Source: Myxococcales bacterium
Lineage (GTDB): Bacteria > Myxococcota_A > Polyangia > Palsa-1104 > JAEUJZ01
DNA length: 64,000 nucleotides
Assembly (NCBI GenBank): GCA_016794365.1
Contig: JAEUKB010000065.1
Location: forward strand, 62,001 to 126,000
Direction of reading: 5' to 3'
Shown here: in pieces, positions 36,145 through 45,435 of the stretch
How the letters are laid out: the number at the start of each line of letters is the position of its first letter
How positions within the stretch are numbered: the stretch's first letter is position 1
The notes under the pieces: generated by a model
The model's input: the letters and a program-made list of their open reading frames with translations, nothing else
Told to the model about the DNA's origin: nothing
Databases searched by the model: none
Position numbers and translations under genes: made by a program

Positions 36145-37157
36145 CTGGACGCAAGCTTTGCGATGGTGCGCCGGATTCCTTCGTCGATGTTGACCGCTGG
36201 TTGATAGCCCAGGTCGCGGCGCGCGTTCTCGATAGAGAAATAGTGATGCGTACACATGTAGCGAACGGCGAAGCGCGTAAAGCCGTTCTCTGGTCCGGCA
36301 TCTCGTCCAAGCAGGCTGTTTGTGTGCTCGGCGAGTGCAGCCAGCGCGTAGGCGATTGAATAGGGAATCCGTCCCTTGATCTTGGGCAGGTTCATCGCGA
36401 CCAGCACGCGATCCACGAAGTCCCAAAAGCCCATTGGCTCGCCGTTGGTGACAAACCAGGCGCGGCCTCCAAGCGTCGGATCGTCCAAAAGTCGTTGGTT
36501 GGCCAAGACCAGCGAGTCGATCAGGTTGTCGATGTACGTAAAGTCCGACAGCTTGTTTTCTCGTCCGACGCCAAAGCGCAGCGTTCCAGACTGGGCGCGC
36601 CGTAGGATGGCGGGCAGAAACCGACCATCTCCGGGGCCATAGATGACGTGAGGACGAATGGCGCAGGTGACCAGACCGCTTGGATCATGCGCGGCCAAGA
36701 CATCTCGCTCGGCTGCGATCTTGCTGTCGGCGTAGGGCGCTTGGGACGCGGCTGCATACGGAAGCGACTCGTCGCCGTTTTCGATGTCTTTGCCTTGATA
36801 CACGACGCTGGCCGAGCTGACGTAGACAAAGCGCTGGATGCCGTGGGCTTGGCTGGCTGCGAGCATGTTGCGGGTGCCACCGTGATTGACGGCCCAGATG
36901 GGCTCGGAGCCGCTCTGTTTGGTCTGAACCATCGATGCAACGTGGTAGACCGTGCTGGCGGACTGCACCAAGCGGTCACAGGCTGCGCGGTCGCGGATGT
37001 CGCACGCCACAAAGCGCGCACCGGAGATGCCGGGATCGCGCAGATCAGATGCGATGACGGGGACGCCTGCTTGGACAAGTCGCTCCGCCAGGTGACGACC
37101 GACAAAGCCGCCAGCGCCGGTGATCACCGCTGTGTTTTCGTTCGCTCGTGGTATCAA
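36141..37157 (-). CDS. NAD(P)-dependent epimerase/3-beta-hydroxysteroid dehydrogenase-like protein
   Basis: 338 residues, extended SDR. The nucleotide-binding motif GAGGFVGRHLAE lies near the N-terminus. The catalytic Tyr-Lys pair occurs in APYADSKIAAER, with upstream Ser residues in YVSSASVVY. The pattern YGPGDGRFLP and the C-terminal architecture fit the 3-beta-HSD/sterol dehydrogenase group more than sugar epimerases, but the substrate is open. The TTG start is supported by AAGGAAGG four bases upstream. The 3' end overlaps the barrel gene by four bases. Confidence 0.82.
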   Translation of the reverse strand: MIPRANENTAVITGAGGFVGRHLAERLVQAGVPVIASDLRDPGISGARFVACDIRDRAACDRLVQSASTVYHVASMVQTKQSGSEPIWAVNHGGTRNMLAASQAHGIQRFVYVSSASVVYQGKDIENGDESLPYAAASQAPYADSKIAAERDVLAAHDPSGLVTCAIRPHVIYGPGDGRFLPAILRRAQSGTLRFGVGRENKLSDFTYIDNLIDSLVLANQRLLDDPTLGGRAWFVTNGEPMGFWDFVDRVLVAMNLPKIKGRIPYSIAYALAALAEHTNSLLGRDAGPENGFTRFAVRYMCTHHYFSIENARRDLGYQPAVNIDEGIRRTIAKLASS

Positions 37158-37256
37158 TGGGCCTTCCTTGTCTCGATTTCTACGCTACAGCGCGCAGGTC
37201 CGTTGGATGCATGGGCAGGTGACGGAGCGACGCAACTTACAACACGGGGCTCCGTG

Positions 37257-38102
37257 ATGACAGGCAAAGATCCAGTGTGTGTGGTGACCGGTGCCAGTGC
37301 GGGCATCGGCAAAGAAACGGCTCGTGGGATGGCTGAGCGAGGCTATTCCGTGGTGATCGTCGGTCGTGATGCTGCTCGCACCGAAGAAGCGGCCGCTTAT
37401 GTACGGAGCCACAGCAAGGGCGCGTCGGTTTCCGCTGCGCTGTGTGATTTTTCATCGCTCGCTGCGGTCCGAAGCCTCGGCGCATCGCTGCTCAGCAGTC
37501 AGCCGCGCATTGATGTGCTGATCAACAACGCAGGACTGTGGCATCCGCAGCGTCAGCTCAGCCGGGATGGACTGGAAGACACGCTTGCGGTGAATCACCT
37601 TGCGCCGTTTCTGCTGACCAACCTGCTCTTGCCGCGCTTACAAGCGAGCGGAGCTGCGCGGATTGTGAACGTCAGCTCGCGACTGCACGAGAAGCTGACG
37701 GAGTTTCCGTTCGACGATCCACAGTCGGAGCGGAACTACCATGGTCTGCGGGCTTATGCGCGAAGCAAGCTGGCGAACGTGCTGTTTTCGGCAGAGCTGG
37801 CGGTCAGGCTCCAAGGCACGGGCGTCACAAGCAATGCGCTTCATCCGGGCGATGTGGTCAGCGACATCTTGCGGGAAAAGCCTGTCCTGCGGTTTTTTGG
37901 GAAGCTGGCGGCACCGCTGTTTGACTCGCCGGAGAGCGCTTCGCGGACATCGCTGTATGTCGCCACTGCGAAGGAGCTGGCAGGCGTCAGCGGTGCGTAC
38001 TTCAAGAAGCAAAAGCGAGCCAAGGAATCGTCGCTGGCTCAGGATGCCGCTGCGCGTGCCAAGCTGTGGGCACTGAGCGAGCAGCTGGTGGGACTTACGT
38101 AA
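37257..38102 (+). CDS. Short-chain dehydrogenase/reductase, retinol-dehydrogenase-like
   Basis: 281 residues, classical SDR. It has TGASAGIGKETA at the N-terminus, NNAG in the LINNAGLW segment, Ser in IVNVSSRLHEK and the catalytic YARSK motif (HGLRAYARSKLANVLF). The closest general pattern is that of RDH11-14/WWOX-type retinol dehydrogenases found in many bacteria; actual substrates are unknown. The ATG at 37257 is preceded by an in-frame GTG. It is divergent from the other SDR gene 99 bp away. Confidence 0.85.
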   Translation: MTGKDPVCVVTGASAGIGKETARGMAERGYSVVIVGRDAARTEEAAAYVRSHSKGASVSAALCDFSSLAAVRSLGASLLSSQPRIDVLINNAGLWHPQRQLSRDGLEDTLAVNHLAPFLLTNLLLPRLQASGAARIVNVSSRLHEKLTEFPFDDPQSERNYHGLRAYARSKLANVLFSAELAVRLQGTGVTSNALHPGDVVSDILREKPVLRFFGKLAAPLFDSPESASRTSLYVATAKELAGVSGAYFKKQKRAKESSLAQDAAARAKLWALSEQLVGLT

Positions 38103-38111
38103 GATCCGCGC

Positions 38112-38750
38112 TTACTCTTCTTGGATCCAGACCTCGCCGCAGGTCGGTCCAAAGAGAGCATCAATGGCTGCATCGACACGCTTGCCGGGAAGGTTCGCGT
38201 GCAGGTTCATCTTCATCGCGCCGCCCGTCAGACAGCCTTTTTCATCCATCGTGACGCCCAGAAAGTCGATTCGATCCGAGACGCCAATGTCGGTGATCCA
38301 CAGATCTTTGACGGCTTTTAGCTCGACGTAGCCGTTTACGTAGTCTTTGCGCGCGATGACATCGCCGGTGTAGCGAACATCGAGCGATGTCTTGGCGAAC
38401 AGGTCAAACGAGTAGTGGTCCAGCTCTCGGCTGTACGCGCCCTTGAAGTCGCCGTCTTTGCAGTCAAAGGTCAGCGTTTCTTTGGTGTGATCTCCGACAG
38501 ATGTCCGGCTGACAGAGGCGTAGCAGAGCGAGTCGATGACCAGGCCTAGGAGCGTCTCGGTTCCTGGTGGCAGCGTGATGCGATCGCTGCCGGTGGTGTC
38601 GCGAAGCTGAAACCCAGTCGATAGCAGCGACTGTACGGTTTCTTTTTCAGGCTCGGTGGCTGGGCGACGGTCGTTTCCACAGCCTGACGCGGCCAAGGTG
38701 AGCGGTAGCAGCAAAGCACACAAGGAGCGAGCGAGGACGAAAGGTTTCAT
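38112..38750 (-). CDS. Lipoprotein of unknown function
   Basis: 212 residues. The lipobox is LAASGC with Cys24 after a typical signal sequence (ARSLCALLLPLTLAASGC). The mature protein is predicted mostly beta strand, contains four further Cys residues and has no recognised domain. It faces the convergent SDR gene across nine bases and is probably an outer-membrane or periplasmic lipoprotein. Confidence 0.8.
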   Translation of the reverse strand: MKPFVLARSLCALLLPLTLAASGCGNDRRPATEPEKETVQSLLSTGFQLRDTTGSDRITLPPGTETLLGLVIDSLCYASVSRTSVGDHTKETLTFDCKDGDFKGAYSRELDHYSFDLFAKTSLDVRYTGDVIARKDYVNGYVELKAVKDLWITDIGVSDRIDFLGVTMDEKGCLTGGAMKMNLHANLPGKRVDAAIDALFGPTCGEVWIQEE

Positions 38751-39042
38751 GGGCGTGGTGGTTCCTTTGTGCGGTCAAAGGAAGCAACGGCTGGGCCATG
38801 GTGGAGCGGTCACTGAGCCAGCGCTGCATCGTCTGCGGTCGGGTTCTTTGCGGGGAACTGTGAATGTTCGTTCACGGAACCGAGACTTGGCTGTTTTTAC
38901 CCGCTGTGGTTGCCATCGCGTGGACTGGTCTTGCGTCGCAAGGATCTCCGACCGGGCAATGGTCGATTTCTTCGCGCACATTGAGCAGCCTACTTCACAA
39001 AATTTGCGGTTATAAATGGTTAAACCCTAGAATGAGCGCACG
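38751..39042. promoter_or_regulatory. Divergent intergenic region with dyad symmetries
   Basis: 292 bp between the lipoprotein and the ADP-ribosylglycohydrolase genes. At 38860-38875 GTGAA/TTCAC form an inverted repeat with a six-base loop, overlapping GTTC-ACG-GAAC at 38870-38880, which could be a repressor site. Near the plus-strand gene the DNA turns AT-rich, and TATAAA at 39011-39016 is a candidate -10 with no good -35. No coding sequence is seen. Confidence 0.35.
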
Positions 39043-40101
39043 ATGCTTGCTGCCCAATCGATTCGTTCGTCTGCCCAGGTTGTGCTGTCACCGTTGCCAT
39101 CGAGAGAGCAGTGGGTGGGCTGTCTCGTCGGGCAGTGTATCGGTGATGCAGTGGGGGCTCCCGTCGAAGGATTGCCTCCCAAAGACTGCCAAAAGCATGT
39201 CGAGAAGGTGCTGCGACAGGGCATCCTCGATGACACGTTCCTGGGTCAGTCGCGCTTTGGGCAGTACACCGATGACAGCCAGCTTGCCCGCGAGCTGCTG
39301 CTGAGCTTGGTGGAGCATGGCCAGTTCCACATCGCCGATTACGCGGGACGGATTGCGCGACTGTTTCGTTCCGGCGAAGTGGTAGGAGCAGGGAAGGCCA
39401 CAGCAGAGGTCGCTCGTCGCTTGTCCGAAGGTGTTGCGCCAGATGAAGCGGGGATTCCTGCTCCGTCGGCTGGCAACGGCAGCGCGATGCGTGTGGCTCC
39501 GATTGGGCTGTGGTACGCCGATCAGCCTGAAGCACTGATTGCGGCGGCGAAAGAGCAGTCGCGGATTACCCATCAAGACAATCGCTGCGCGGCGGGCGCG
39601 GTGGCGGTGGCTGGAGCGGTGGCGCTGGCGCTGCGAGGCGGTTCCCTTTCGCCGGAGCCGTTTCTCGCGGAGCTGTCCGAGTGGGTACGCGCGGTGGACC
39701 AGACGGTTGCGTTTGATGTCTATCAGCTCTCGTCGTGGGTGTCGCTGTCGCCGGATGCAGCCTCGACGTTCATGGCGCGGGCCGGGCTCTGTCCTGGCTA
39801 CGAGGGAGAGTGGCAAGGGATTTCCGGCTACGTGGTGTCGAGCGTGCTGTGGAGCCTGTATAGCTTCTTGCGCAGCCCGAGCGACTTCCTACAAACCATC
39901 GAGACGGCGGTGGCTGTCGGTGGTGATGTCGATACCACGGCGGCGATGGCCGGAGCGATGAGCGGCGCGTACTTGTCGGTGACGAAGCTGCCAGTTCATC
40001 TGTGTGAGCGTGTGACCGATCAGGGACGCTGGGGTCTGTCTGAGCTGACGCAGCTTGCAGAGCGCGCTCACTTGGCCTGGACCGAGCCGCGTCGCAGATA
40101 A
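39043..40101 (+). CDS. ADP-ribosylglycohydrolase family protein (DraG-like)
   Basis: 352 residues. Members remove ADP-ribose from proteins or other conjugates using two Mg ions. Metal-binding signatures are YTDDSQ (75-80) and GGDVDTTAAMAGAMSGAY in the last third; NGSAMRVAPIGLWY is the middle motif. All expected Asp residues are present. No ADP-ribosyltransferase partner is encoded nearby, so the substrate is unknown. It stands alone between a lipoprotein and an unknown gene. Confidence 0.9.
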   Translation: MLAAQSIRSSAQVVLSPLPSREQWVGCLVGQCIGDAVGAPVEGLPPKDCQKHVEKVLRQGILDDTFLGQSRFGQYTDDSQLARELLLSLVEHGQFHIADYAGRIARLFRSGEVVGAGKATAEVARRLSEGVAPDEAGIPAPSAGNGSAMRVAPIGLWYADQPEALIAAAKEQSRITHQDNRCAAGAVAVAGAVALALRGGSLSPEPFLAELSEWVRAVDQTVAFDVYQLSSWVSLSPDAASTFMARAGLCPGYEGEWQGISGYVVSSVLWSLYSFLRSPSDFLQTIETAVAVGGDVDTTAAMAGAMSGAYLSVTKLPVHLCERVTDQGRWGLSELTQLAERAHLAWTEPRRR

Positions 40102-40122
40102 CAAGCCAAGACGCGCGAGTAT

Positions 40123-40845
40123 CTACTCGTCGCTGCGTAGCTCGGCGTCGCTTAGGTCGCTCGTGAGATCGCGTGACAGCAGCGAGTAGTCGTTGGCAGC
40201 GATGGATGCGACGATGCGCTCGGCCACTTCTTCGAGCTTGACCGACTGGCGCTTGAAGTCGAGGCTGTACCAGAACACGGGCTGACCGCGCTCGACCCAG
40301 CCTTCCACGCGGAGCATGGTCTTTGTGCGGTTTGCCGCAATGCCGTAGTCGCCGTGTCCTTCGATGATCGGCACATCGGCGCGGGCGGCGCGAGACGCGA
40401 AGCGCAGGAGCAGGTCGAACGTGGCTCCTCGGCGGGCAATTCGTACGCGCATGCCGTCGCCGCTTGTGGCATCGCGGAGCACGACATTGGGCGTTTCCGT
40501 CCAGGTGATAAACGGCAGCGACTGACCATCGGGCGGACGCAGCGACTGATTGAAGAGCTGCACGCCGGCGCGCATCTCATCGACCAGCTTGAGGTACAGC
40601 TCGGGCACAGCCTTGCTGACCACTTCGGCGCGGAGGGCATTGTCGCGCTCTCGCTGCGCGGAGTCGGCTGCCTTTTCGTTATCGATGCGTGCAATGTCGA
40701 GGATGCGAGCGCGGGCCTTTTCTGTCGGACCGTCGCTGCTTGGCTGCTCCGCGCTGAGGGCTTGCGGGACCGCTACGGCCAGCATCGCACCTGGCGCATC
40801 GGTCACCTGGGGGGTTGGCTCTTCTGCCGAAAAAGATTCCGCCAT
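40123..40845 (-). CDS. Hypothetical protein
   Basis: 240 residues, no recognised domain. An acidic, Pro-rich N-terminus of about 45 residues precedes a helical stretch rich in Arg and Glu (EKARARILDIARIDNEKAAD) and a mixed alpha/beta domain. There is no signal peptide or membrane helix. It converges on the ADP-ribosylglycohydrolase gene with 21 bp between them and diverges from the GT39-like gene. The coding potential is good in codon usage and length. Confidence 0.7.
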   Translation of the reverse strand: MAESFSAEEPTPQVTDAPGAMLAVAVPQALSAEQPSSDGPTEKARARILDIARIDNEKAADSAQRERDNALRAEVVSKAVPELYLKLVDEMRAGVQLFNQSLRPPDGQSLPFITWTETPNVVLRDATSGDGMRVRIARRGATFDLLLRFASRAARADVPIIEGHGDYGIAANRTKTMLRVEGWVERGQPVFWYSLDFKRQSVKLEEVAERIVASIAANDYSLLSRDLTSDLSDAELRSDE

Positions 40846-40951
40846 GGTCTAGGATTATACGCGCAAAACCGATGGCGCTGGCAGACGGTGGTTTCAACTT
40901 CCACGCTGCGACGCAGATGACGCTCTGGGCTGCTGCTATATAGTCGCGGCC

Positions 40952-42508
40952 ATGCGCAGTGGACCCGCCGCTTCCATCGGTACGCATCGTCGCAGCCCGA
41001 CGGCGCAACCTTTCAGCCCGAGCGTGCCTGTACGCAGCACGGAGATCCTGCTCGGCTGGCTGCTGGCGTCGCTGGTGCTTGTGGCGCTGAAGTGGCGGAT
41101 GCTCGACGATACCTACTACTGGGACGAGCTGGCTTGCTACTTTGCACAGGTGTTCGAGATGGCGACGCGGCTGAAGGCGTTTTTGGCCAGCCATCCGCCG
41201 TATGTGCGCTCGCCGCTGTTGACCTCGGTGCTGGCGCTTTTGTATCGCTACGTCAGCACGGCCCGAGCGCTTCAGCATGGCGCGTCGCTGGTGATGGCGG
41301 CGCTGACCTTGCCAGCCACGTATGCGCTGACCTGTCAGCTCGGAGGCTCGCGGCGCTTGGGCTGGCTTTCGGCGGTCTTGTGCGGACTGGTTCCCGCGTA
41401 CTTTGCGCAAGCGGGCCTGGTTCAGATGGACTTACCAGCGACGGGTTTGGTGACGCTGGCGTTTGTCTGTGCGCTTCGTCAGAACTGGCTGGGCTATGCG
41501 CTGCTGGGCAGCATGGCGGTGCTGATCAAGGAAAGCTCGTACTGGGTCTGTCTGTCGGCGGCGCTGTTTCAATTTCTGCGGCTGTGGCAGCTGGAACGGC
41601 GGTCACCGCTTGCGATCGGGACGCTTTGGAGGCTGTGGCCAACGGTGATTCCCGGTGTGGTGCTGTTTCTGTGGCTGCTTATTCATCGTCACATCACCGG
41701 GGCACTGATCTCCAGCGATCACACGAGCGTGCTGAGCGTGAGCGGCATTCGGACTTCATTTCTCCACAACGTGCTAGAGGGACGGCGACTGGCGCTGACA
41801 GGGTTTGCGCTCGGGCTGGTGGTGACGCTGTATCGGCGACGGTTGGCAGCGGTGGCGAGCGAGTCCGTGCGCGCGCAGCACCTGGCGATTGGGGCGACGC
41901 TGCTTTTGTGGCTGTCGCTGCCGCTGTGCTTTCCGGGTCAGTTGGTGCGCTACATGCTGTTGGCGCTTCCGGCCCAGTGTGCGCTGGCTACTTTGGGACT
42001 GGGCCAGCTGCCGCAGCGACTGCGCCTGGGCTCGACGATGATTCTTGCGCTGGTGTTGGCGTCGGGCTGGCGTGGTGACTCGCTGCATGCCAACTCACCG
42101 TGTGAGATCGAAGGAAACTTGTCGTACCGGCTGCTGCTTCAGCAGCACATGACGGTGGCGAAGCGCATCTCGTCGGCGGGCTTGCATCGGGGCCTCGCGG
42201 ACTTTCCGTTCGACAGCATCTTGGGCTCTGCGCCGATCTTTGGTTACGTCGATACGCCGCTCGCGATGACCAAGCTGAGCACAGTCCGCAAGCCGCAAGA
42301 GCTGTGCGCGGCAGAGTTTGTGGTGGTGACGCAGAACTCGGCAGCGAGCGTTCCGCTCATCGCTTCGGCCATCGAGCTTGGCCTTTTGCGGCTGTGGTTC
42401 ATCGCTGCCGACGACAAGTTCCCGGTCGGGAAGAGCTGGTATGTGCCCGAAAGTGCGCGCTACGATCACCGCATCTCTGTCTATCGGGTGACGTGTGCGA
42501 CGCCGTAA
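40952..42508 (+). CDS. Membrane glycosyltransferase, GT39/PMT-like (GT-C fold)
   Basis: 518 residues with ten or more membrane helices (first at about 32-48). The first periplasmic loop carries YYWDELACY, matching the Asp-Glu motif that GT39/ArnT-type enzymes use to bind a polyprenyl-phosphate sugar. Such proteins move a sugar from lipid carrier to protein, lipid A or other acceptors at the outer face of the inner membrane. The acceptor here is unknown. The tatD gene starts 38 bp downstream on the same strand. Confidence 0.78.
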   Translation: MRSGPAASIGTHRRSPTAQPFSPSVPVRSTEILLGWLLASLVLVALKWRMLDDTYYWDELACYFAQVFEMATRLKAFLASHPPYVRSPLLTSVLALLYRYVSTARALQHGASLVMAALTLPATYALTCQLGGSRRLGWLSAVLCGLVPAYFAQAGLVQMDLPATGLVTLAFVCALRQNWLGYALLGSMAVLIKESSYWVCLSAALFQFLRLWQLERRSPLAIGTLWRLWPTVIPGVVLFLWLLIHRHITGALISSDHTSVLSVSGIRTSFLHNVLEGRRLALTGFALGLVVTLYRRRLAAVASESVRAQHLAIGATLLLWLSLPLCFPGQLVRYMLLALPAQCALATLGLGQLPQRLRLGSTMILALVLASGWRGDSLHANSPCEIEGNLSYRLLLQQHMTVAKRISSAGLHRGLADFPFDSILGSAPIFGYVDTPLAMTKLSTVRKPQELCAAEFVVVTQNSAASVPLIASAIELGLLRLWFIAADDKFPVGKSWYVPESARYDHRISVYRVTCATP

Positions 42509-42546
42509 CGAAGTGCGCACGGTTGCCAAGCCGAGGATCATCGCCG

Positions 42547-43395
42547 ATGTTTGACTCGCACTGTCACTTGCACGACGAACGTCTGTACGCGCAGTCCGCG
42601 CAGGTGATCGTTCGGGCACAGCAAGCGGGTCTGTCGGGGCTGCTGCTGGCTGGAGTCGATGCGCAGAGCTGGTCGCGCCAAGATCGGCTGCACAAGCAGT
42701 GGGATGGGCCTTCTTTTTCCATCGGGGTGTCGTATGGCGTCCATCCGCAGGTGATTCCGTCGCTGTCGGATGTTCAGCTCGATGATCAGCTTGGGATGCT
42801 GCGACGGGCTGCGCTCGGTCAGCTTGCCATCGATGGATCGACGCTGCGAGCGGCCCACGCAATCGGCGAGCTGGGCCTGGACGCTTACACGGAATCGACG
42901 CGACAGTGCTTGCCTTTGCAAGAGCGGGCGTTTCGGTCGCAGCTCGCGCTGTCTCGAGAGCTGGATCTGCCGATTGTGCTGCACATCTTGCGTACGCATC
43001 CGGCGGCGCTGCGCATTCTGCGGTCGGACGGCCTTCCGCGAGCGGGTGGTGTGGTTCATTCCTACAGTGGATCTGCGGAGCTGTGTCGTCAGTACGTGGC
43101 GCTCGGGCTGTCGATTTCGTTTGCGGGTGGTGTGACGCTGGCCAATGCTCCGCGACTGTGGGCGGCAGCGCAGGTGGTTCCGGCGGAGCGCTTGCTCGTG
43201 GAAACGGATGCGCCCGATCAGACACCGCTCGAGCTTCGTCCTGCTCGCTGTGAGCCCGCGTTTTTGCCCGCAGTGATTGGCAAGCTGGCTGCGCTGCGAG
43301 GGGAGACAGCGCTTGCGATTGCAAAGGCAAGCGAAGAAAATGCGCGCCGCTTGTTTCGACTGCCGATGCCTGCTGAGTCGTCGCGCAGCGGCTGA
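42547..43395 (+). CDS. tatD: TatD-family metal-dependent hydrolase
   Basis: 282 residues. The TIM-barrel nuclease family signatures are present: DSHCHLHD at the N-terminus, HAIGELGLDAY, LPIVLHILRTH, GVVHSYSGS and LLVETDAPDQTP. These supply the His, Glu and Asp metal ligands. TatD enzymes act as 3'-5' exonucleases in DNA repair and quality control or as deacylases. The ATG at 42547 aligns with the family start. It is followed by tcdA after 27 bp, probably in one transcript. Confidence 0.9.
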   Translation: MFDSHCHLHDERLYAQSAQVIVRAQQAGLSGLLLAGVDAQSWSRQDRLHKQWDGPSFSIGVSYGVHPQVIPSLSDVQLDDQLGMLRRAALGQLAIDGSTLRAAHAIGELGLDAYTESTRQCLPLQERAFRSQLALSRELDLPIVLHILRTHPAALRILRSDGLPRAGGVVHSYSGSAELCRQYVALGLSISFAGGVTLANAPRLWAAAQVVPAERLLVETDAPDQTPLELRPARCEPAFLPAVIGKLAALRGETALAIAKASEENARRLFRLPMPAESSRSG

Positions 43396-43422
43396 ACCCT
43401 TTCGACTGGCCAAGGCAGATAG

Positions 43423-44304
43423 ATGGATACGCAGATGGAACCGACCGCGCACCTTGCAGGATCTCAGACGGCGCTAGATTCCGAAGAGGGAGAGACTCGC
43501 TACCGCTTGCATCGTCGCTTCGATCGCATGGGACGGCTGGTGGGCGACGCGCAGATGGAACGCTTGTTTGCCTCCCATGTGGTGGTGATCGGGCTGGGCG
43601 GAGTCGGATCGTTTGCGGCAGAGTCGCTTTTGCGAAGTGGAGTCGGACGGCTGACCTTGGTCGATTTCGATCGCGTCTGCGTGACCAACACCAATCGGCA
43701 GCTGCAAGCGATGCGCGGAGCGGTGGGAAAGCTCAAGGCGCAGGTGCTGGCGGATCGGCTGCGATTGGTGAACCCGCAGGCCGAGATCGAAGTGGTGGCG
43801 CGCTTTTATGACGCGGCGACGAGTGAGCTGATCCTCGAGCGGGTGCCGAGGCCGGACTTTGTGGTCGATGCGATCGACAACATCACCGCCAAGTGTCACC
43901 TCATCGCTGCGTGTAAGCACAAAGGACTGCCGCTGGTTAGCTCGATGGGCGCGGCGGGACGCTGTGATCCGACGGCGCTGCGCATTGGAGATCTGGCCGA
44001 GACGCGGATCGATCCGATGGCGCAGGAAATCCGCAAGATTCTGCGCACCAAGTACGGCTTTCCGGCGGAAGGTGCATTCGGGGTGCGCGCGGTCTACTCG
44101 GTCGAGCGACCCAAAGATCCCGTGGACCTGCACTATGACGAAGGGCTCGGCTTTTCGTGCGTCTGTCCGGGCGGCAAAAACGATCATCACTCGTGCGAGG
44201 AGCGGCGACTTATCTACGGAACGGCCAGCTACGTGACGGGCAGCTTCGGTCTGTTCTGTGCAAGCGTGGCGGTCAATGAACTGACGGGCCTGGGCGAATC
44301 GTAA
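43423..44304 (+). CDS. tcdA: tRNA threonylcarbamoyladenosine dehydratase TcdA
   Basis: 293 residues, E1-like ThiF/MoeB fold. It cyclises t6A37 of tRNA to ct6A using ATP. The nucleotide loop GLGGVGS is at 57-63, the adenylation motif VDFDRVCVTNTNRQ at 80-93, and FDRMGRLVG precedes the Rossmann fold as in E. coli TcdA. The extra segment RYRLHRRFDRMGR and C-terminal TASYVTGSFGLFCAS also agree. The usual CsdA/CsdE sulfur partners are not adjacent. Confidence 0.9.
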   Translation: MDTQMEPTAHLAGSQTALDSEEGETRYRLHRRFDRMGRLVGDAQMERLFASHVVVIGLGGVGSFAAESLLRSGVGRLTLVDFDRVCVTNTNRQLQAMRGAVGKLKAQVLADRLRLVNPQAEIEVVARFYDAATSELILERVPRPDFVVDAIDNITAKCHLIAACKHKGLPLVSSMGAAGRCDPTALRIGDLAETRIDPMAQEIRKILRTKYGFPAEGAFGVRAVYSVERPKDPVDLHYDEGLGFSCVCPGGKNDHHSCEERRLIYGTASYVTGSFGLFCASVAVNELTGLGES

Positions 44305-44401
44305 GCGACGCGGCGAGTCGGTGGCTGTGCGGCTGCGAGTGCGGGCTCGACGGTCTAGGATGTCTATCCCTTGGTTCGGGGCGCGGTGATAGAGTGCCTG
44401 C

Positions 44402-45355
44402 ATGCGCGTCCTAGTCATCATCGATCCGCCCAGTTCTCTGCGACCGCGTTCTGATACCTCGGTTGCGATCATGGATGAGTGCTTGCTGCGTGGGCACTCG
44501 GTGTTTGTGTGTGAGCCGCAGGACATGTCGCTGCGCGAAAATCGACCGTTTGCGGAAGTGCAAGCGGTGCAGGCGGTCAGTCGGGAAACGGCTCCTGCGG
44601 TGACGGTCGCGAGCGGGACAGAGCAGTTGCCACTTTCGCACTTTCACGCGGTGCTGATGCGCAAAGATCCGCCGTTTGATGCGACGTATCTGCAAGCGAC
44701 GCAGATCTTGGAATACGCGCGCGGACAGACGTTTCTGATGAACGATCCGCGCGGTCTGCGCGAGGCGAACGAGAAGCTCTACATCTTCCGGTTCCCGGAC
44801 CTCATCGCGGACACGATTGTGACGCGCAAGATGGATGAGATTCGCGCGTTTCAGGCCAAGCTCGGCTGCGACATCGTGGTCAAGCCGATTGACGGCTTTG
44901 GCGGATCTGCGGTGTTTCACCTGCGCGCAGGGGACAGCAACGTCAGCGCCATTTTGGAAGTCTCGACGCACAGCGGAAAGCGCTGGGTGATGGCGCAGCG
45001 CTACCTTCCCGAAGGCAAACAGGGCGACAAGCGGATTCACCTGCTCGGGGGCGAGCCGGTCGGCTGGCTGTGGCGCGTTCCAGCGGGAGACGACATTCGG
45101 GCCAACCTGGCCGCTGGTGGCACCGCACATGCGACGGAGCTTTCCGCCCGCGATCGAGAGATCTGCGCGCGACTGAGGCCGCACCTTTTGGCCGACGGAC
45201 TACACTTTGTCGGCATCGACATCATCGGAAACTATCTGCTGGAAGTGAACGTGACTTCGCCCACTGGTGTTCAGGCGGTGAGCCGTCTGTACAACTTCCG
45301 GCTGGAAGCAAAGCTCGTCGATTACATCGAGTCACACGCTCCTCGAATGGACTGA
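44402..45355 (+). CDS. gshB: Glutathione synthetase
   Basis: 317 residues, ATP-grasp fold, standard GshB length. It ligates gamma-glutamylcysteine to glycine in the second step of glutathione synthesis. The family motifs are VLMRKDPPFDATYL, NDPRGLREANEKLY, VVKPIDGFGGSAVF (ATP-grasp) and LLEVNVTSPTGVQ (Mg ligands). GshA is not in the window. It converges on pssA with 80 bp between. Confidence 0.95.
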   Translation: MRVLVIIDPPSSLRPRSDTSVAIMDECLLRGHSVFVCEPQDMSLRENRPFAEVQAVQAVSRETAPAVTVASGTEQLPLSHFHAVLMRKDPPFDATYLQATQILEYARGQTFLMNDPRGLREANEKLYIFRFPDLIADTIVTRKMDEIRAFQAKLGCDIVVKPIDGFGGSAVFHLRAGDSNVSAILEVSTHSGKRWVMAQRYLPEGKQGDKRIHLLGGEPVGWLWRVPAGDDIRANLAAGGTAHATELSARDREICARLRPHLLADGLHFVGIDIIGNYLLEVNVTSPTGVQAVSRLYNFRLEAKLVDYIESHAPRMD

Positions 45356-45435
45356 TTCAGCGACGGCGATTTTGTTCTGCTTGCGGGCTGGATGCGCGGC
45401 GACGGGCCTTGTGGATTGGGCTCGCGCTGCGCGGA

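Noticed and set aside
36648..37256. N-terminal extension of the SDR gene by about 200 codons
   Set aside because: This part is antisense to the epimerase gene and the SDR nucleotide motif begins right after the ATG at 37257.
41092..42078. 328-residue frame inside the GT39-like gene, same strand
   Set aside because: It is an out-of-frame shadow rich in Gly and Ala; the other frame has the membrane helices and the YYWDE motif.
42095..43330. 411-residue open frame on the minus strand across tatD and the GT39-like gene
   Set aside because: It is antisense to two genes with clear homology and spans their junction.
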